A DNA stretch of 64,000 bases from Paucimonas sp. (GCA_031253995.1 JAIRVG010000053.1:1-64000), one strand, 5' to 3'. Positions 9,167 through 19,397 are shown, numbered from the stretch's first letter. Numbers and translations: made by a program. The notes: a model not told the origin generated them from the letters alone.

Positions 9167-9313
9167 CCGGCGAAGGTGCCCGGCACGGACTGCCGGCGCT
9201 ACCTGAACGGTGGACTGGGGGGAAGTTCAATAATTCCGGGGTTGCCGCCGGACGGTAGCGTTTCGCTTGATTGGGGGCTCAAGGCAAGCACCCGTCACCC
9301 CTGACACGGTCCA

Positions 9314-10021
9314 TCAAACCACCCGCACCCCCCGCACCCGCCATTCCCCGACCCGTTCCCGGGCGAACGCCGCCGCGTGTCGGGTCAGCTCATCCAGGTG
9401 CCTGTCGCGCTTCCTTTCCGCCTCGATCATCGCCTTGCGCCCATGCTGCTTGAGCAGGTAGCTGTGGATCTGCTGGATCTCCACCGTGCGGAAGATCGGC
9501 GTCACGTCCAGAACGGCCAGCTCGGCCTCACCGGCGGGTGCATCGGTGGCCATCAGCACCTGCGGGCCACGGGCGCCGACCACCTTGAGGCCCAGCGCCT
9601 CGAAGCACGGCACGCGGTTCTGGCCGCAGGCCAGTTCGATGCGCGGATGGCGCTGGCGCACGTCGTCGAGCAAGGCCCGGCCGATCCCGCGGCGGCGCAG
9701 GTCCTGGCGCACCGCCATGTAGGCCAGCGCGCAGGACTGGGGCTCGCCCTCGATCGGCAGGTACAGCGCGAACCCGGCCAGGCGCTGCGGATCCTCGTCC
9801 TCGCAGGCCAGCACCAGGCCCACCGGCAGGCGCGTGCCGCCCAGTGCCTGGAGGTACAGGTGCACTTCGAAGCCGAGGCCGTACTGGTAGAGGTTGTACA
9901 GCGGATTGCTCGGCGGCAGGGCGGTGGCGCTGAGGTCGCTGAAGGTGTCTACCACCAGTTGCATGAGCTGGCTGTGCAGTGGTTCTTCGGGGGCGGTGAG
10001 GTACTGGGTGACGACGGGCAT
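9314..10021 (-). CDS. GNAT family N-acetyltransferase
   Basis: A 235-residue protein with a GNAT acetyl-CoA-binding signature (LAYMAVRQDLRRRGIGRALL, about residues 98-117) flanked by the usual beta strands. The C-terminal 60 residues (EIQQIHSYLLKQHGRKAMIE and on) are charged and lie outside the acetyltransferase fold. The substrate cannot be deduced. The gene stands alone on the minus strand. Confidence 0.8.
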   Translation of the reverse strand: MPVVTQYLTAPEEPLHSQLMQLVVDTFSDLSATALPPSNPLYNLYQYGLGFEVHLYLQALGGTRLPVGLVLACEDEDPQRLAGFALYLPIEGEPQSCALAYMAVRQDLRRRGIGRALLDDVRQRHPRIELACGQNRVPCFEALGLKVVGARGPQVLMATDAPAGEAELAVLDVTPIFRTVEIQQIHSYLLKQHGRKAMIEAERKRDRHLDELTRHAAAFARERVGEWRVRGVRVV

Positions 10022-10110
10022 TCGGGGCGGGGCTCGGGGGAAAAGCGGGAAGCTTCCGGGTTTTGAGGAGGATTGTCCATGCCGGCGGTCCCGCTCTCCT
10101 GGAACAGGAC

Positions 10111-10267
10111 ATGACTCATTGATTTAGCGGGGGCGGCGTGGGAGCGGATTCATCCGCGATTGGGCGCGAAGCGGCCATAAAACCTGTATCTGCGGTGTGT
10201 CAGGATAACTTGGGACTCAGGTTTTACGACGGCTGCGCCGCCGATCGCGGATGAATCCGCTCCCACG
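10111..10267. repeat. REP inverted pair with an adjoining 22-bp dispersed unit
   Basis: A REP-like sequence GTGGGAGCGGATTCATCCGC at 10139-10158 is matched by its complement near 10246-10267, forming a long inverted pair around an AT-richer centre. Just left, 10111-10132 carries ATGACTCATTGATTTAGC plus GGGG. The same unit recurs at 36498-36520 and, degenerate, near 24286-24306, each time beside a REP. No gene lies in the 280-bp gap 10022-10301. Confidence 0.75.
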
Positions 10268-10301
10268 ATCGCGGTTCTCTGCGCAACAGCGAGTTCCGCG
10301 C

Positions 10302-11927
10302 TCAGACGCGGAAGCGCCCCACCAGCTCCGACAACTCCGCCGCCAACCCCGACAACGCCCGGCTCTGCACCCGGGTCTGTTCCGCGCCCTGCGCCGACCC
10401 GGCCGACAGCGCACGGATATTCAGCAGGTTGCGGTCCACCTCCCGCGCCACCTGGGCCTGTTCCTCGGCAGCGCTGGCGATCACCAGGTTGCGCTCGTTG
10501 ATCTGCCCGATGGCAGCATAGATCCCCTGCAACACCTGTTCCGAGGCCTGGGTGCTGTCCAGCGCCTCACGCGCCCGTTCGGCGCTGGCATGCATGGAAC
10601 TGACCGCCGCCTCGGTGCCGTGCTGCACGCTGCCGATCATCTGCTCGATATCCTGGGTCGATTGCTGGGTGCGGTAGGCAAGGGTACGCACCTCGTCGGC
10701 GACCACGGCGAAACCACGCCCGGCCTCCCCGGCACGGGCCGCCTCGATGGCGGCATTGAGCGCCAGCAGGTTGGTCTGCTCCGACACGGCGCGGATCACC
10801 TCCAGCACCTTGCCGATATCGCGGATCTCACCCGCCAGCAACTGCAGGCGCTCGCTGCCCGCCTGGACTTCACCGGCCATGGCCTGGGTGCCGTCGAGGG
10901 TGTCGCTGACCTGGCGCCGGCTCTGCTCGGCCAGGCGATTGGATTCACCGGCCGCCTGGGAGGTGGACACCGCATTGCGCGCCACTTCTTCCACCGCAGT
11001 GGTCATCTCGGTAACGGCGGTGGCCGCCTGTTCCAGTTCCTCGTCCTGGCGGCGCAGGCTGTCCGCGCTCTGCTCGGTCACGCCGTTGAGCAGCCCGGCG
11101 GCCTCGGTCAGTTGCCCGGCACAGGCACTGATGCGGCCCAGGGTGTCGCGCTGGCTGTGCTGCATGCGCTGCAACTCGGCGAACAGCTGGCCGATCTCGT
11201 TGCTGCTTGGCACCTGCACCGGCTCGCTCAGGTCGCCCCCGGCGATCCGCTGGAAATGCCGTCCGGCCTCGCGCAACGGACGCAGCACGCGCTGCTGGAT
11301 AAAGCCCCAGCACAGCGCCGCCAGCAGCAGGGTGGTGGCGAGCAGTGCCAGGCTCAGCCACTGTGCGGCCTGCAGGCGGCGCGCCGACTCGGCCATGATC
11401 TGCTGGCCGCGTTCGCCCAAGGCCTTGACCAGCTCCTGGCGCAAGGCCTGCAAGCGACCCATGGCATTGCCGGCGTCGACATTGACCGCGAAGTAATGGT
11501 CGAGGGAGTTTTCCAGCGTCGCCTGGCGCTGCCCGGCGATGGCCACGGAATAGGCCTTGAAGGTGCGTTGCAGCTCTTCGGCGGTGGGCTTGAGGGCTGG
11601 GTCGTCGACGGCAGCGACGAATTCCTCGACCAGCAGGCGGCTGGCCTCGATCAGTTCTTCCGAGCGGGTCAGGCGGCCCTTGGCGCTGTCCAGGTGCCCG
11701 CCTTGCTGTTCGATAAAGCCCGAGGACACGTTGGCGCTGGAACGGATCGCCATCAGCAGGGCGTTGTTCAGCCGGTCGGACTGGTGCGCGGTTCGGTCCA
11801 GTTCACCGATCTGGACGTCGCTGCCCACGGCGCCGCGCCAGGCGTTGAAGGTGGAGAACAGCAGGGTCAGGCTGAACAGGCAGAGCACCCAGAACATTCC
11901 GGTGCGGATCTTCAGGTCGGCAAGCAT
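10302..11927 (-). CDS. Methyl-accepting chemotaxis protein
   Basis: A 541-residue inner-membrane chemoreceptor. TM1 is at about residues 11-30 and TM2 at about 189-210. Between them lies a periplasmic helical-bundle ligand domain (Tar-like, 4HB) with coiled-coil character. A HAMP domain follows at about 212-265. The cytoplasmic tip is seen as RAVSEQTNLLALNAAIEAAR, then AGEAGRGFAVVADEVR. No CheR-binding pentapeptide is present at the C-terminus (ends VGRFRV). The ligand is unknown. Confidence 0.95.
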   Translation of the reverse strand: MLADLKIRTGMFWVLCLFSLTLLFSTFNAWRGAVGSDVQIGELDRTAHQSDRLNNALLMAIRSSANVSSGFIEQQGGHLDSAKGRLTRSEELIEASRLLVEEFVAAVDDPALKPTAEELQRTFKAYSVAIAGQRQATLENSLDHYFAVNVDAGNAMGRLQALRQELVKALGERGQQIMAESARRLQAAQWLSLALLATTLLLAALCWGFIQQRVLRPLREAGRHFQRIAGGDLSEPVQVPSSNEIGQLFAELQRMQHSQRDTLGRISACAGQLTEAAGLLNGVTEQSADSLRRQDEELEQAATAVTEMTTAVEEVARNAVSTSQAAGESNRLAEQSRRQVSDTLDGTQAMAGEVQAGSERLQLLAGEIRDIGKVLEVIRAVSEQTNLLALNAAIEAARAGEAGRGFAVVADEVRTLAYRTQQSTQDIEQMIGSVQHGTEAAVSSMHASAERAREALDSTQASEQVLQGIYAAIGQINERNLVIASAAEEQAQVAREVDRNLLNIRALSAGSAQGAEQTRVQSRALSGLAAELSELVGRFRV

Positions 11928-12040
11928 GCGGGCACAACTCCTCGATTGTCAGTCCCGCCACTTGTCGAATCGGGCGGGTTGCCACTGCTATCGGAGAGGG
12001 CATGTGACCGCTTGAGGGGTGAAAACCGGGTTGTGTTCGG

Positions 12041-12895
12041 TTATCGAACGGAGACTGTCGGCGCGGGTTCGGCACAGGCGCGGCGGTACTCGCCGGGGGT
12101 GACGCCGAACGCCTGCTTGAACTGGCGATTGAGGTGGCTCTGGTCGGCGAAACCGAGGTCCACCGCCACGTTGAACGGCAGGTAGCCATGGCGCAACAGG
12201 GTCCGCGCCCGGGCCAGGCGGCGATGCTTGAGCCAGGCATGGGGCGGCAGGCCGGTGGCCTGGCGGAACACCCGGGCGAAGTAGAACGGCGACAGGTGCA
12301 CCGCCGCGGCCAGTTCCTCCAGAGAAGGCGGGCAGTCCAGGCGCGCGTCCAGCAGCTCGCGGGCGCGGGCCACGGCCAGGGGTTCGTGGCCCGGCTCGCG
12401 GGGATCGCGGATCCGCGCATGGCGCTGCATCAGCAGCAGGGCCGCCTCGCGCCAGGCCGATTGCTGTTCCAGGGCGCTGGCGCCGTGCTGCGCGCTGTGG
12501 TGCAGGCCGAGCAGGGCGCGGAACACCACCGGGTCCTGCAGCACGCTGCTGGCGAAGCTCGGGGTGCCGCCGGGGTTGAGTTCCAGCTCGTCGAGCACGT
12601 CGGTCATGTGCGCCACGTCCGGGTAGCAGCCGCGGTAGCTCCAGCCGCTTTCATGGGCACGGGAGCCGGTGTGCAGTTCATCCGGGTTGATCAGCACCAC
12701 GCTGCCCACCGGCGCCAGGTGGTCGGCGCCGCGGTGCCAGAAGCACTGCGCGCCGGCCTCGATGGCGACGATGGAATAGCCCTCGTGCACGTGGGGCGCG
12801 AAGCGTTGCTGGAAGTAGCGGGCCTGGAGCAGTTCGAGGTTGTCCAGCGCCGGTGCCTGCCAGAAGTGGGTCTGTTCCCGTGGAGCGTGTGTCAT
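12041..12895 (-). CDS. AraC-family regulator of the azlCD operon
   Basis: A 284-residue AraC-type transcription factor with an N-terminal cupin sensor (HVHEGYSIVAIEAGAQCFWH) and a C-terminal double HTH (SLEELAAAVHLSPFYFARVF; FNVAVDLGFADQSHLNRQFK, then QAFGVTPGEYRR). The ATG at 12895 overlaps the azlD stop (ATGA), which favours it over a GTG or ATG six codons upstream. As third gene of azlC-azlD-araC it probably regulates that exporter in response to an amino acid. Confidence 0.88.
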   Translation of the reverse strand: MTHAPREQTHFWQAPALDNLELLQARYFQQRFAPHVHEGYSIVAIEAGAQCFWHRGADHLAPVGSVVLINPDELHTGSRAHESGWSYRGCYPDVAHMTDVLDELELNPGGTPSFASSVLQDPVVFRALLGLHHSAQHGASALEQQSAWREAALLLMQRHARIRDPREPGHEPLAVARARELLDARLDCPPSLEELAAAVHLSPFYFARVFRQATGLPPHAWLKHRRLARARTLLRHGYLPFNVAVDLGFADQSHLNRQFKQAFGVTPGEYRRACAEPAPTVSVR

Positions 12896-13215
12896 GGCGA
12901 ACCGTTCAGCCACCAGCGATAGACGAAGAAGAAGCCCATGCTCAGCAGCATGCTGAGCAGGACATTGCGCGTCCAGAGTACCAGCCCCACGGCCAGCAGC
13001 GAACCCAGCAGGTAAGGGTTGGCCGGGCTCAGGTTCAACTGGTGTTCGGGGAGGAACACGATCGGCCCGCAGATCGCGGTGAGCATGCCCGGCACGGCAA
13101 AGCCGAGGAACTGCCGCGCATTGGAGCTCAGGCGCAGCGGCAGGCGCGGTTCGAGGAAGGCGTAGCGGTTGAGGAACACCAGCAGGCCCATGGCGAAGAT
13201 CAGCACGAAGACCAT
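12892..13215 (-). CDS. azlD: AzlD-family branched-chain amino acid exporter subunit
   Basis: A 107-residue, four-helix membrane protein with the usual small AzlD size. It works with AzlC to export branched-chain amino acids or analogues. Its ATG shares one base with the azlC stop (TGATG) and its stop overlaps the araC start by 4 bp, so all three genes are translationally coupled. Confidence 0.88.
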   Translation of the reverse strand: MVFVLIFAMGLLVFLNRYAFLEPRLPLRLSSNARQFLGFAVPGMLTAICGPIVFLPEHQLNLSPANPYLLGSLLAVGLVLWTRNVLLSMLLSMGFFFVYRWWLNGSP

Positions 13216-13907
13216 CAGCGGGCCCCCCAGAGTTTCTGACAGATGAAGCCGGCGCCCATGCCCAGCAGGCCGGCGGCGACCAGTGCGGTTTCCCATTTCC
13301 AGTAGCTGAACAGCACCGAGCAGAACAGCGCCACGGCCACGCAGACCACGGTGGGCAGGTTGCGCACGGTGGGCGCGATCAGGGCGACGAAGGTGGCGGC
13401 GATGGAAAAGTCCAGGCCCAGCTTGTCCAGGTGCGGGATGTTCTGGCCGAGGATGATGCCGGCCAGGGTGAACAGGTTCCACGCCAGGTAGAAGGTGAAG
13501 CCGACGCCGAAGGCGTACCAGCGGTTGAACTGGGCGCGGTCGTACTGGCTGACCAGGGCGAAGAATTCGTCGGTCATCAGGAAGCCCAGGGTCAGGCGCC
13601 AGCGGGCCGGCAGTTCGGACAGCACCGGGCGCATCGACAGGCCGTAGAGCAGGTGCTGGGAGGTCAGCAGCAGGGTGGTGAGCAGGATCGAGAACAGGTT
13701 GGCGCCGCCCTTGAGCATGCCGATGGCCACCAGTTGCGCGGCGCCGGCGAAGACGATCGCCGACAGGCCCTGGCCTTCGAGGGGCGTGAGGTTGGCTTCG
13801 ATGGCCATCGAACCGGCCAGCAGGCCCCAGGGCGCGACGGCCAGGGACAGCGGGATGCAGGCGATGGAACCCTGGAGATAAGCAGTTCGGGCGAGGGATG
13901 CGGACAT
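13215..13907 (-). CDS. azlC: AzlC-family branched-chain amino acid exporter subunit
   Basis: A 230-residue inner-membrane protein with hydrophobic segments throughout and the AzlC signatures IVFAGAAQLVAIGML and LLTSQHLLYGLSMRP. It is the large subunit of the AzlCD exporter and first gene of the operon. The 82 bp upstream (13908-13989) must hold the promoter; I see no unambiguous boxes. Confidence 0.9.
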   Translation of the reverse strand: MSASLARTAYLQGSIACIPLSLAVAPWGLLAGSMAIEANLTPLEGQGLSAIVFAGAAQLVAIGMLKGGANLFSILLTTLLLTSQHLLYGLSMRPVLSELPARWRLTLGFLMTDEFFALVSQYDRAQFNRWYAFGVGFTFYLAWNLFTLAGIILGQNIPHLDKLGLDFSIAATFVALIAPTVRNLPTVVCVAVALFCSVLFSYWKWETALVAAGLLGMGAGFICQKLWGAR

Positions 13908-13989
13908 GAGCGACAGCGTGGTGGGGGAGGGTTATCCAGCATGCCTGAGCGCTGCACGGGTGGCCTTGAACAATCTTGCTCTATGAAGC

Positions 13990-14026
13990 ACGACGCGGAC
14001 CCGGGAGCGGGTCCGCGTCGTGTTTT
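13990..14026 (-). terminator. Intrinsic terminator-like hairpin
   Basis: Thirteen-base arms ACGACGCGGACCC and GGGTCCGCGTCGT with a 6-nt loop, followed on the plus strand by GTTTT. It lies directly after the stop of the minus-strand gene 14025-14714 and before azlC, so it most likely ends transcription of the former, although its U-tract is better on the plus strand. Confidence 0.6.
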
Positions 14027-14714
14027 ACGGGCGGGTGACTACTTGCCGCTGCACCGCCTGGCAACCATTGATCTCCACCGCCTTCTGCACGTAGCTGCTG
14101 CGCTGCACCGGATCGAGCCCGGCCAGCAGGCGATAGACCTCGGCCTGGAAGTCGCCCTGGCGGCCCCATTGCATGGCCAGGCCTTGCGGGCGTTCGCGCA
14201 GGCACAGCAGGCGCACCGCCGGTTGCGGGTAGTAGCCGGCATACAGGGAGCTGCGCGCCGGGACTTGCTCCAGGGCCTGGCGGTATTCGGCCTTGTCGCG
14301 CAGGTCCGGGCACCAGTTGACCACCTCCAGCGCCGCCGGGGCAAAGCCCTGGGCCAGGCTGGAGTGCAGCAGCGGGCAGGCCTCGGCGGCGATCTGGTCG
14401 GCCGGCAGGTCGGTGATGTAGTGCAGGGCAAGGCGGTACTCGGCCACCGGATGACGCAGCAGCGAGGCGCGCTGCAGCAGGGCCACCGCCGGTTGCAGGG
14501 TCTGGTCGAGGGCCTGGACCTTGCGGATCAGTTCCTGGTCGTTGGGCGCCGCGTCCAGGGGCAGGGCGTTGCCCTGGGCCTCGGCCTTCTCCAGCAGGGG
14601 CAGGGCCTGGCGGTACAGCAGGTCGGCGTGGGGGTCGATGACCACGGGCTCGACGGCCAGCGCCGTCAAGGGCACAAGACACAACAGTGAAGGAAGCAGA
14701 CGATCACAACGCAC
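14025..14714 (-). CDS. Conserved periplasmic protein, function unknown
   Basis: A 229-residue protein with a signal peptide (MRCDRLLPSLLCLVPLTALA). The rest is helical with Sel1/TPR-like spacing of Ala, Leu and Tyr (LLQRASLLRHPVAEYRLALH, CPLLHSSLAQGFAPAALEVV), hinting at a helical-repeat fold, and has four cysteines in the mature part. I do not recognise a named family. It is monocistronic and divergent from the polymerase gene at 14941. Confidence 0.7.
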   Translation of the reverse strand: MRCDRLLPSLLCLVPLTALAVEPVVIDPHADLLYRQALPLLEKAEAQGNALPLDAAPNDQELIRKVQALDQTLQPAVALLQRASLLRHPVAEYRLALHYITDLPADQIAAEACPLLHSSLAQGFAPAALEVVNWCPDLRDKAEYRQALEQVPARSSLYAGYYPQPAVRLLCLRERPQGLAMQWGRQGDFQAEVYRLLAGLDPVQRSSYVQKAVEINGCQAVQRQVVTRP

Positions 14715-14940
14715 GGTGTTGATCCTTTTGCCCGGCGGCTTGCGGTCGGGGTAGGGCTGAGGCGCAATTCATGGTATCTGGCACTGTCCATAGTGAGTGA
14801 AGGATCTCCGTGGCCGGGCATTCTAGCGGGATGCCGGGCGCGCCGAAACCCGTCGCGCCGTCACACCGATAAGATGCGCGCCGGCCGCGGCGCTCGGGTA
14901 GAATCCGTTCCCTTTTGCCGGCCACGACGAGGACACCGCG

Positions 14941-17301
14941 GTGCAGCTACAGCAGGGCTTCGTCCTGACCCGTCACTGGCGGGATACGCCCCAGGGCACC
15001 GAGGTGGAGTTCTGGCTGGCCACCGATGCCGGCCCGCGGCGGGTGCGCCTGCCGGCGCAGACCTCGGTGGCCTTCATCCCCGCACGCTACGAAGCGCGGG
15101 TCCGCGAACTGCTGCGCGGCGAGCGCGACGTCGAGCTGCGTCCGCTGGCCTTGCAGGACTTCCGGCATGAACCGGTGCTCGGCCTGTACTGCCGGCAGCA
15201 GCGCCAGCTGATCCAGCTGGACAAGCGCCTGCGCGGCGCCGGCATCGAGGTGCTGGAGGCCGATATCCGTCCGCCGGAACGCTACCTGATGGAACGCTTC
15301 ATCACCGCCCCGGTGACCTTTGGCGGCCACCCGGACGCGGACGGCGTGTACGTCGAGGCCCAGTTGAAACCGGCCAACGACTACCGCCCGCGGCTGAAGC
15401 TGGTGTCTCTGGATATCGAGACCAGCGAGCGCGGCGAGCTGTATTCCATCGCCCTGGAAGGCTGCGGCCAGCGCCAGGTGTTCATGCTCGGCCCGGCCAA
15501 CGGCGACAGCAGCGGCATCGACTTCGACCTGGCCTGGTGCGCCAGCCGTGCCGAGTTGCTGCAGCGCCTCAACGCCTGGCTGGCCGAGCACGACCCGGAT
15601 GCGATCATCGGCTGGAACCTGGTGCAGTTCGACCTGCGCGTCCTTCACGAACACAGCCAGCGCCTGAACGTGCCGCTGCTGCTGGGGCGCGACGCCCAGC
15701 CCATGGAATGGCGCGAGCACGGCAGTCGCACGCACTTCTTCGCCGGTGCGGCCGGACGCCTGATCATCGACGGCATCGAGGCGCTGCGCTCGGCAACCTG
15801 GAGTTTCCCTTCGTTCAGCCTGGAGTACGTGGCCCAGACCCTGCTCGGCGAAGGCAAGGCGATCGACACGCCGTACCAGCGCATGGACGAGATCAACCGC
15901 ATGTTCGCCGAGGACCGCCCGGCGCTGGCGCGCTACAACCTCAAGGACTGCGAACTGGTCACGCGGATCTTCGCCCAGACCCGGCTGATGGACTTCCTCC
16001 TGGAGCGGGCCACGGTCACCGGCCTGCCGGCGGATCGCAGCGGCGGGTCGGTGGCGGCGTTCTGTCACCTGTACATCCCGGCGATGCACCGCCTCGGTTT
16101 CGTCGCGCCGAACCTGGGCGGGCGCGAGGGCGAGGCCAGCCCGGGCGGGTTCGTCATGGATTCGCGGCCGGGGCTGTACGAGTCGGTGCTGGTGCTGGAC
16201 TACAAGAGCCTGTACCCGTCGATCATCCGCTCGTTCCTGATCGACCCGGTGGGCCTGGTGGAAGGCCTGCGCGAGCCGGATGACGCGCATTCGGTACCGG
16301 GTTTTCGCGAGGCGCGATTCTCCCGGACCCGGCACTGCCTGCCGTCCATCGTCGAGCGGGTGTGGCAGAACCGCGAGGCGGCCAAGCGTGACGGCAACGC
16401 GCCGCTGTCGCAGGCGCTGACGATCATCATGAACGCCTTCTACGGCGTGCTCGGCTCCAGCGGCTGCCGCTTCTTCGACCCGCGCCTGGCTTCGTCCATC
16501 ACCCTGCGCGGGCATGAAATCATGCAGCGCACCCGCCAGTTGATCGAGGTCCGGGGCTACACGGTGATCTATGGCGACACCGACTCCACCTTCGTCTGGC
16601 TCAAGGGTGCCCATGACGGGCACGAGGCCGACCGAATCGGCCGCGAGCTGGTGGCCGGGGTCAACCAGTGGTGGCGCGAGCACCTGCGGGTTGAGTACGG
16701 GCTGGAAAGCGCCCTGGAGTTGCAGTACGAGACCCACTACCGGCGCTTCCTGATGCCGACCATCCGCGGCGCCGAGGAGGGCAGCAAGAAGCGCTACGCC
16801 GGGTTGGTGCGACGCGCCGACGGCAGCGAGGAGATGGTCTACAAGGGCCTGGAAAGCGTGCGCACCGACTGGTCGCCACTGGCCCGGGAATTCCAGCAGG
16901 CGCTGTACCAGCGGATCTTCCAGCGCGAGCCGTACCGCGAGTTCGTCCGCGACTATGTCCAGCGCACCCTGGCGGGGGAGCTGGACGAGTTGCTGGTGTA
17001 CCGCAAGCGCCTGCGCCGGCCGCTGGACGAATACCAGCGCAACGTCCCGCCCCATGTCCGCGCGGCACGCCTGGCGGATGAGTACAACGACAGCCTGGGA
17101 CGACCGCGGCAGTATCACCGCGGTGGCTGGATCAGCTACATGATCACCACCGGCGGGCCGGAGCCGCTGGAAAATCGGCGCAATCCGATCGACTACCAGC
17201 ATTACCTGGACAAGCAACTGCAGCCGGTGGCGGATGCCATCCTGCCGTTCGTGGGGGATGACTTCGCCGGGCTGGTGGATCGGCAGATGGGGTTGTTCTG
17301 A
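14941..17301 (+). CDS. polB: DNA polymerase II (family B)
   Basis: A 786-residue family B polymerase, the expected length for bacterial Pol II, which bypasses lesions and restarts stalled forks. Visible are exonuclease motif I (LVSLDIETS), motif II ([14 protein letters not shown]) and motif III ([10 protein letters not shown]), and polymerase motif A ([14 protein letters not shown]), motif B ([14 protein letters not shown]), motif C (IYGDTDST) and KKRYAG. All catalytic acidic residues are present. The GTG start at 14941 gives the family N-terminus. No convincing LexA box (CTGT-N8-ACAG) is seen in the upstream 150 bp. Confidence 0.97.
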   Translation: MQLQQGFVLTRHWRDTPQGTEVEFWLATDAGPRRVRLPAQTSVAFIPARYEARVRELLRGERDVELRPLALQDFRHEPVLGLYCRQQRQLIQLDKRLRGAGIEVLEADIRPPERYLMERFITAPVTFGGHPDADGVYVEAQLKPANDYRPRLKLVSLDIETSERGELYSIALEGCGQRQVFMLGPANGDSSGIDFDLAWCASRAELLQRLNAWLAEHDPDAIIGWNLVQFDLRVLHEHSQRLNVPLLLGRDAQPMEWREHGSRTHFFAGAAGRLIIDGIEALRSATWSFPSFSLEYVAQTLLGEGKAIDTPYQRMDEINRMFAEDRPALARYNLKDCELVTRIFAQTRLMDFLLERATVTGLPADRSGGSVAAFCHLYIPAMHRLGFVAPNLGGREGEASPGGFVMDSRPGLYESVLVLDYKSLYPSIIRSFLIDPVGLVEGLREPDDAHSVPGFREARFSRTRHCLPSIVERVWQNREAAKRDGNAPLSQALTIIMNAFYGVLGSSGCRFFDPRLASSITLRGHEIMQRTRQLIEVRGYTVIYGDTDSTFVWLKGAHDGHEADRIGRELVAGVNQWWREHLRVEYGLESALELQYETHYRRFLMPTIRGAEEGSKKRYAGLVRRADGSEEMVYKGLESVRTDWSPLAREFQQALYQRIFQREPYREFVRDYVQRTLAGELDELLVYRKRLRRPLDEYQRNVPPHVRAARLADEYNDSLGRPRQYHRGGWISYMITTGGPEPLENRRNPIDYQHYLDKQLQPVADAILPFVGDDFAGLVDRQMGLF

Positions 17302-17522
17302 CGAGATCCCGCGTGTTCTCAAGGTCCGAGTCGACCTTCAGGCAGGGCACCCTGGCATCCATCAGCTATCCTCCTCTCTAACAGTAGGAATTTTCCCAGG
17401 TCTGACACCGAAAGTTACCTTTGTCCCGGGCATCAGGCACTTGCAGTCGTTTAGGCTCTGCCCTTCGGATCTTTCCTGGAGGTCTGTAGTCATTGTTACG
17501 AGGATTGAAAAAGGAGAAACAC

Positions 17523-18077
17523 ATGCTCGCCCGGTCCCTGACCCTAGCCGTCCTGCTGGCCATCGCCGGTCCGCTGTTCGCCGATGACAAACCCCTGGAC
17601 CAGGAACTGGGCAAGGCCCGTCCGCTGGTGGTCATCGCTCCCACTTCTGCAGACCCGGTATTGCGCGGGATCAACGAGGCCCTCAAGGACCCGGCGAACC
17701 AGGCGGGGTTCAAGGAGCGCAACCTGGTGCTGTACAGCATCGCCGGCATGGTCGGCAAACGGGAAGACAAGAACCTGGAACAGCAGACCACCATGGCCCT
17801 GATCCGCCAGGTCAGCCGCGGCGCGCAGAACGGCACCCAGGTGACCCTGGTGGGCAAGGACGGCAGCCAGCACCCGATCGCCAACGAGGGCAAGCTGGAC
17901 ATGGCGCAGATCTTCGCTGCGGTGGATCAGTTGCCGGCGGAAGAGAAGGCCATCACTGCCCCTGAACCCGTGCCGGTGGCCGAAGCCAAGGCGGGCAAGG
18001 GCGGCAAGCCGGGCGAAGCGGCAAAACCGGCCAAGCCGGCGAAACCATTGCCGCCTCCCAAGCCACTGGAAGACTGA
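17523..18077 (+). CDS. DUF4174-type periplasmic protein
   Basis: A 184-residue exported protein. The ATG at 17523 has AAGGAG 7 nt upstream and begins a signal peptide ending near GPLFADD; an upstream TTG is less likely. The mature part (RPLVVIAPTSADPVLRGINE, ERNLVLYSIAGMVG, TLVGKDGSQ) fits the thioredoxin-like DUF4174 domain, though no CxxC is present. The tail from about residue 140 is Pro/Ala/Lys-rich and low in complexity. Function unknown. Confidence 0.75.
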   Translation: MLARSLTLAVLLAIAGPLFADDKPLDQELGKARPLVVIAPTSADPVLRGINEALKDPANQAGFKERNLVLYSIAGMVGKREDKNLEQQTTMALIRQVSRGAQNGTQVTLVGKDGSQHPIANEGKLDMAQIFAAVDQLPAEEKAITAPEPVPVAEAKAGKGGKPGEAAKPAKPAKPLPPPKPLED

Positions 18078-18081
18078 ACAA

Positions 18082-18135
18082 ACACCACGGCCCCTGTGGG
18101 AGCGGTTGAACCCGCTTCCACAGGGGCCGTGGTGT
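18082..18135. terminator. Bidirectional terminator / REP-like hairpin
   Basis: Perfect 18-base arms ACACCACGGCCCCTGTGG and CCACAGGGGCCGTGGTGT enclose an inner REP-like GAGCGGTTGAACCCGCTT. It fills the gap between two convergent genes (ending 18077 and 18137) and can stop transcription from either side. Confidence 0.75.
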
Positions 18136-18136
18136 A

Positions 18137-19378
18137 TCAGCTGAAGCGCTCGGCGCTGTACGGCGCCGGATCGGTGAAGGTGGTCTCGCCGTTCATCATC
18201 TCCGCCAGCAACCGCCCGCTCACCGGGCCCAGCGTAAGCCCATGGTGGGCATGACCGAAGTTGAACCACAGGCCCGGATGCCGGCTGGCTGGCCCGATCA
18301 CCGGACGCATGTCCGGCAGGCATGGGCGGCGGCCCAGCCAGGGCGCCTTGTCGAGGCGCTCGCCCAGGGGGAACAGGGTGCGCGCCACTGCTTCGCAGCG
18401 CCTTAGCTGGATCTCGTTGACCGGATCGCCACTGGCGGCGAACTCGATGCCGGTGGTCAGGCGGATGCCCTGGTCCATCGGCGCCAGCACGAAACCTGCC
18501 TGGACATCACACAGCGAATGCTGCAACTGCGCGCCGGGCCGGGCCTGGAAGTGCATGTGGTAGCCGCGCTTGATCTCCAGCGGAATGCGGTAGCCCAGCG
18601 GCTTGAACACCTCCGCGGCCTGCGGGCCGAGGGCGATCACCGCTTCCCTGGCCGTGATCGGGCCGCGGCGGCTGTCCACCTGCCACTCACCTGCGATCTG
18701 GCGCAGGCTGCGGGCGTCGCCATGGATGAACTGGCCGCCACGCCGGACGAACAGGGCGGCGTAGGCACGTACCAATGCGCCGGGATTGCTCACGGTCTTC
18801 GGGTCGAGCCAGTGGATGCCGCCCACCACGCTGTGTCCCAGGTCGCCTTCGCGGGCCTGCAACTGCTGGCGGTCGAGGATCTCGAAGGCCAGCCCGTAGC
18901 TGCGCACGGCCTCGGCTTCGGCCTTGGCGCCGGCGAAGGCGGCGTCGTCGCGGTACACCTCGATCCAGCCATTGGCCTTGATCAGCGCCTGGGCACCGGC
19001 GGCTTCGACCAGCACGTCATGTTCTTCCACGCAGCGCTGCACCAGCGGCAGCATGGCCTGGGTTGCCTCGGCCAGCGGTGCCGGCGCGGAGTTGCGCCAG
19101 TAGCTCAGCAGCCAGGGCGCGATCCTGGGCAGGTGGCGCCAGCTGAAACGCACGTCGGACTGGCGGTTGAGGCTGTAGCGGGCGAGCTTTTTCAGCTCGC
19201 GGGGGAAGGCGTAGGGGATCACGCTGGAGCGTTCGATCAGCCCGGCGTTGCCATGGCTGGTGCCGCTGCCGGGCTCGTCGCGGTCGATCAGCACGACCTT
19301 GCGGCCACGCGCCTGCAAGTGCAGGGCGGTACTGACGCCGACGATGCCGGCGCCGAGAATGAGGGTGTCGCAATGCAT
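18137..19378 (-). CDS. FAD-dependent D-amino acid dehydrogenase (AmaD/DadA-like)
   Basis: A 413-residue flavoprotein of the DadA family. It has the N-terminal dinucleotide-binding motif LILGAGIVGVSTALHLQARG, the GTSHGNAGLI segment, and a C-terminal FAD contact FNFGHAHHGLTLGPVSGRLL. DadA-type enzymes oxidise D-amino acids to oxo acids and pass electrons to the respiratory chain. Next to an RpiR regulator, a DpkA-like reductase and an AmaC-like aminotransferase, the likely substrate is D-lysine, giving delta1-piperideine-2-carboxylate; this is inferred from the P. putida ama cluster. It is downstream of, and co-directional with, the rpiR gene (19-bp gap). Confidence 0.82.
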   Translation of the reverse strand: MHCDTLILGAGIVGVSTALHLQARGRKVVLIDRDEPGSGTSHGNAGLIERSSVIPYAFPRELKKLARYSLNRQSDVRFSWRHLPRIAPWLLSYWRNSAPAPLAEATQAMLPLVQRCVEEHDVLVEAAGAQALIKANGWIEVYRDDAAFAGAKAEAEAVRSYGLAFEILDRQQLQAREGDLGHSVVGGIHWLDPKTVSNPGALVRAYAALFVRRGGQFIHGDARSLRQIAGEWQVDSRRGPITAREAVIALGPQAAEVFKPLGYRIPLEIKRGYHMHFQARPGAQLQHSLCDVQAGFVLAPMDQGIRLTTGIEFAASGDPVNEIQLRRCEAVARTLFPLGERLDKAPWLGRRPCLPDMRPVIGPASRHPGLWFNFGHAHHGLTLGPVSGRLLAEMMNGETTFTDPAPYSAERFS

Positions 19379-19397
19379 GGAAAGGTTCCTCTACGGC

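Noticed and set aside
14788..14940. LexA box upstream of polB
   Set aside because: No CTGT-N8-ACAG match; only half-sites such as CTGTCC.
14947..17322. Long minus-strand open frame opposite polB
   Set aside because: Shadow frame; polB has all catalytic motifs and normal length.
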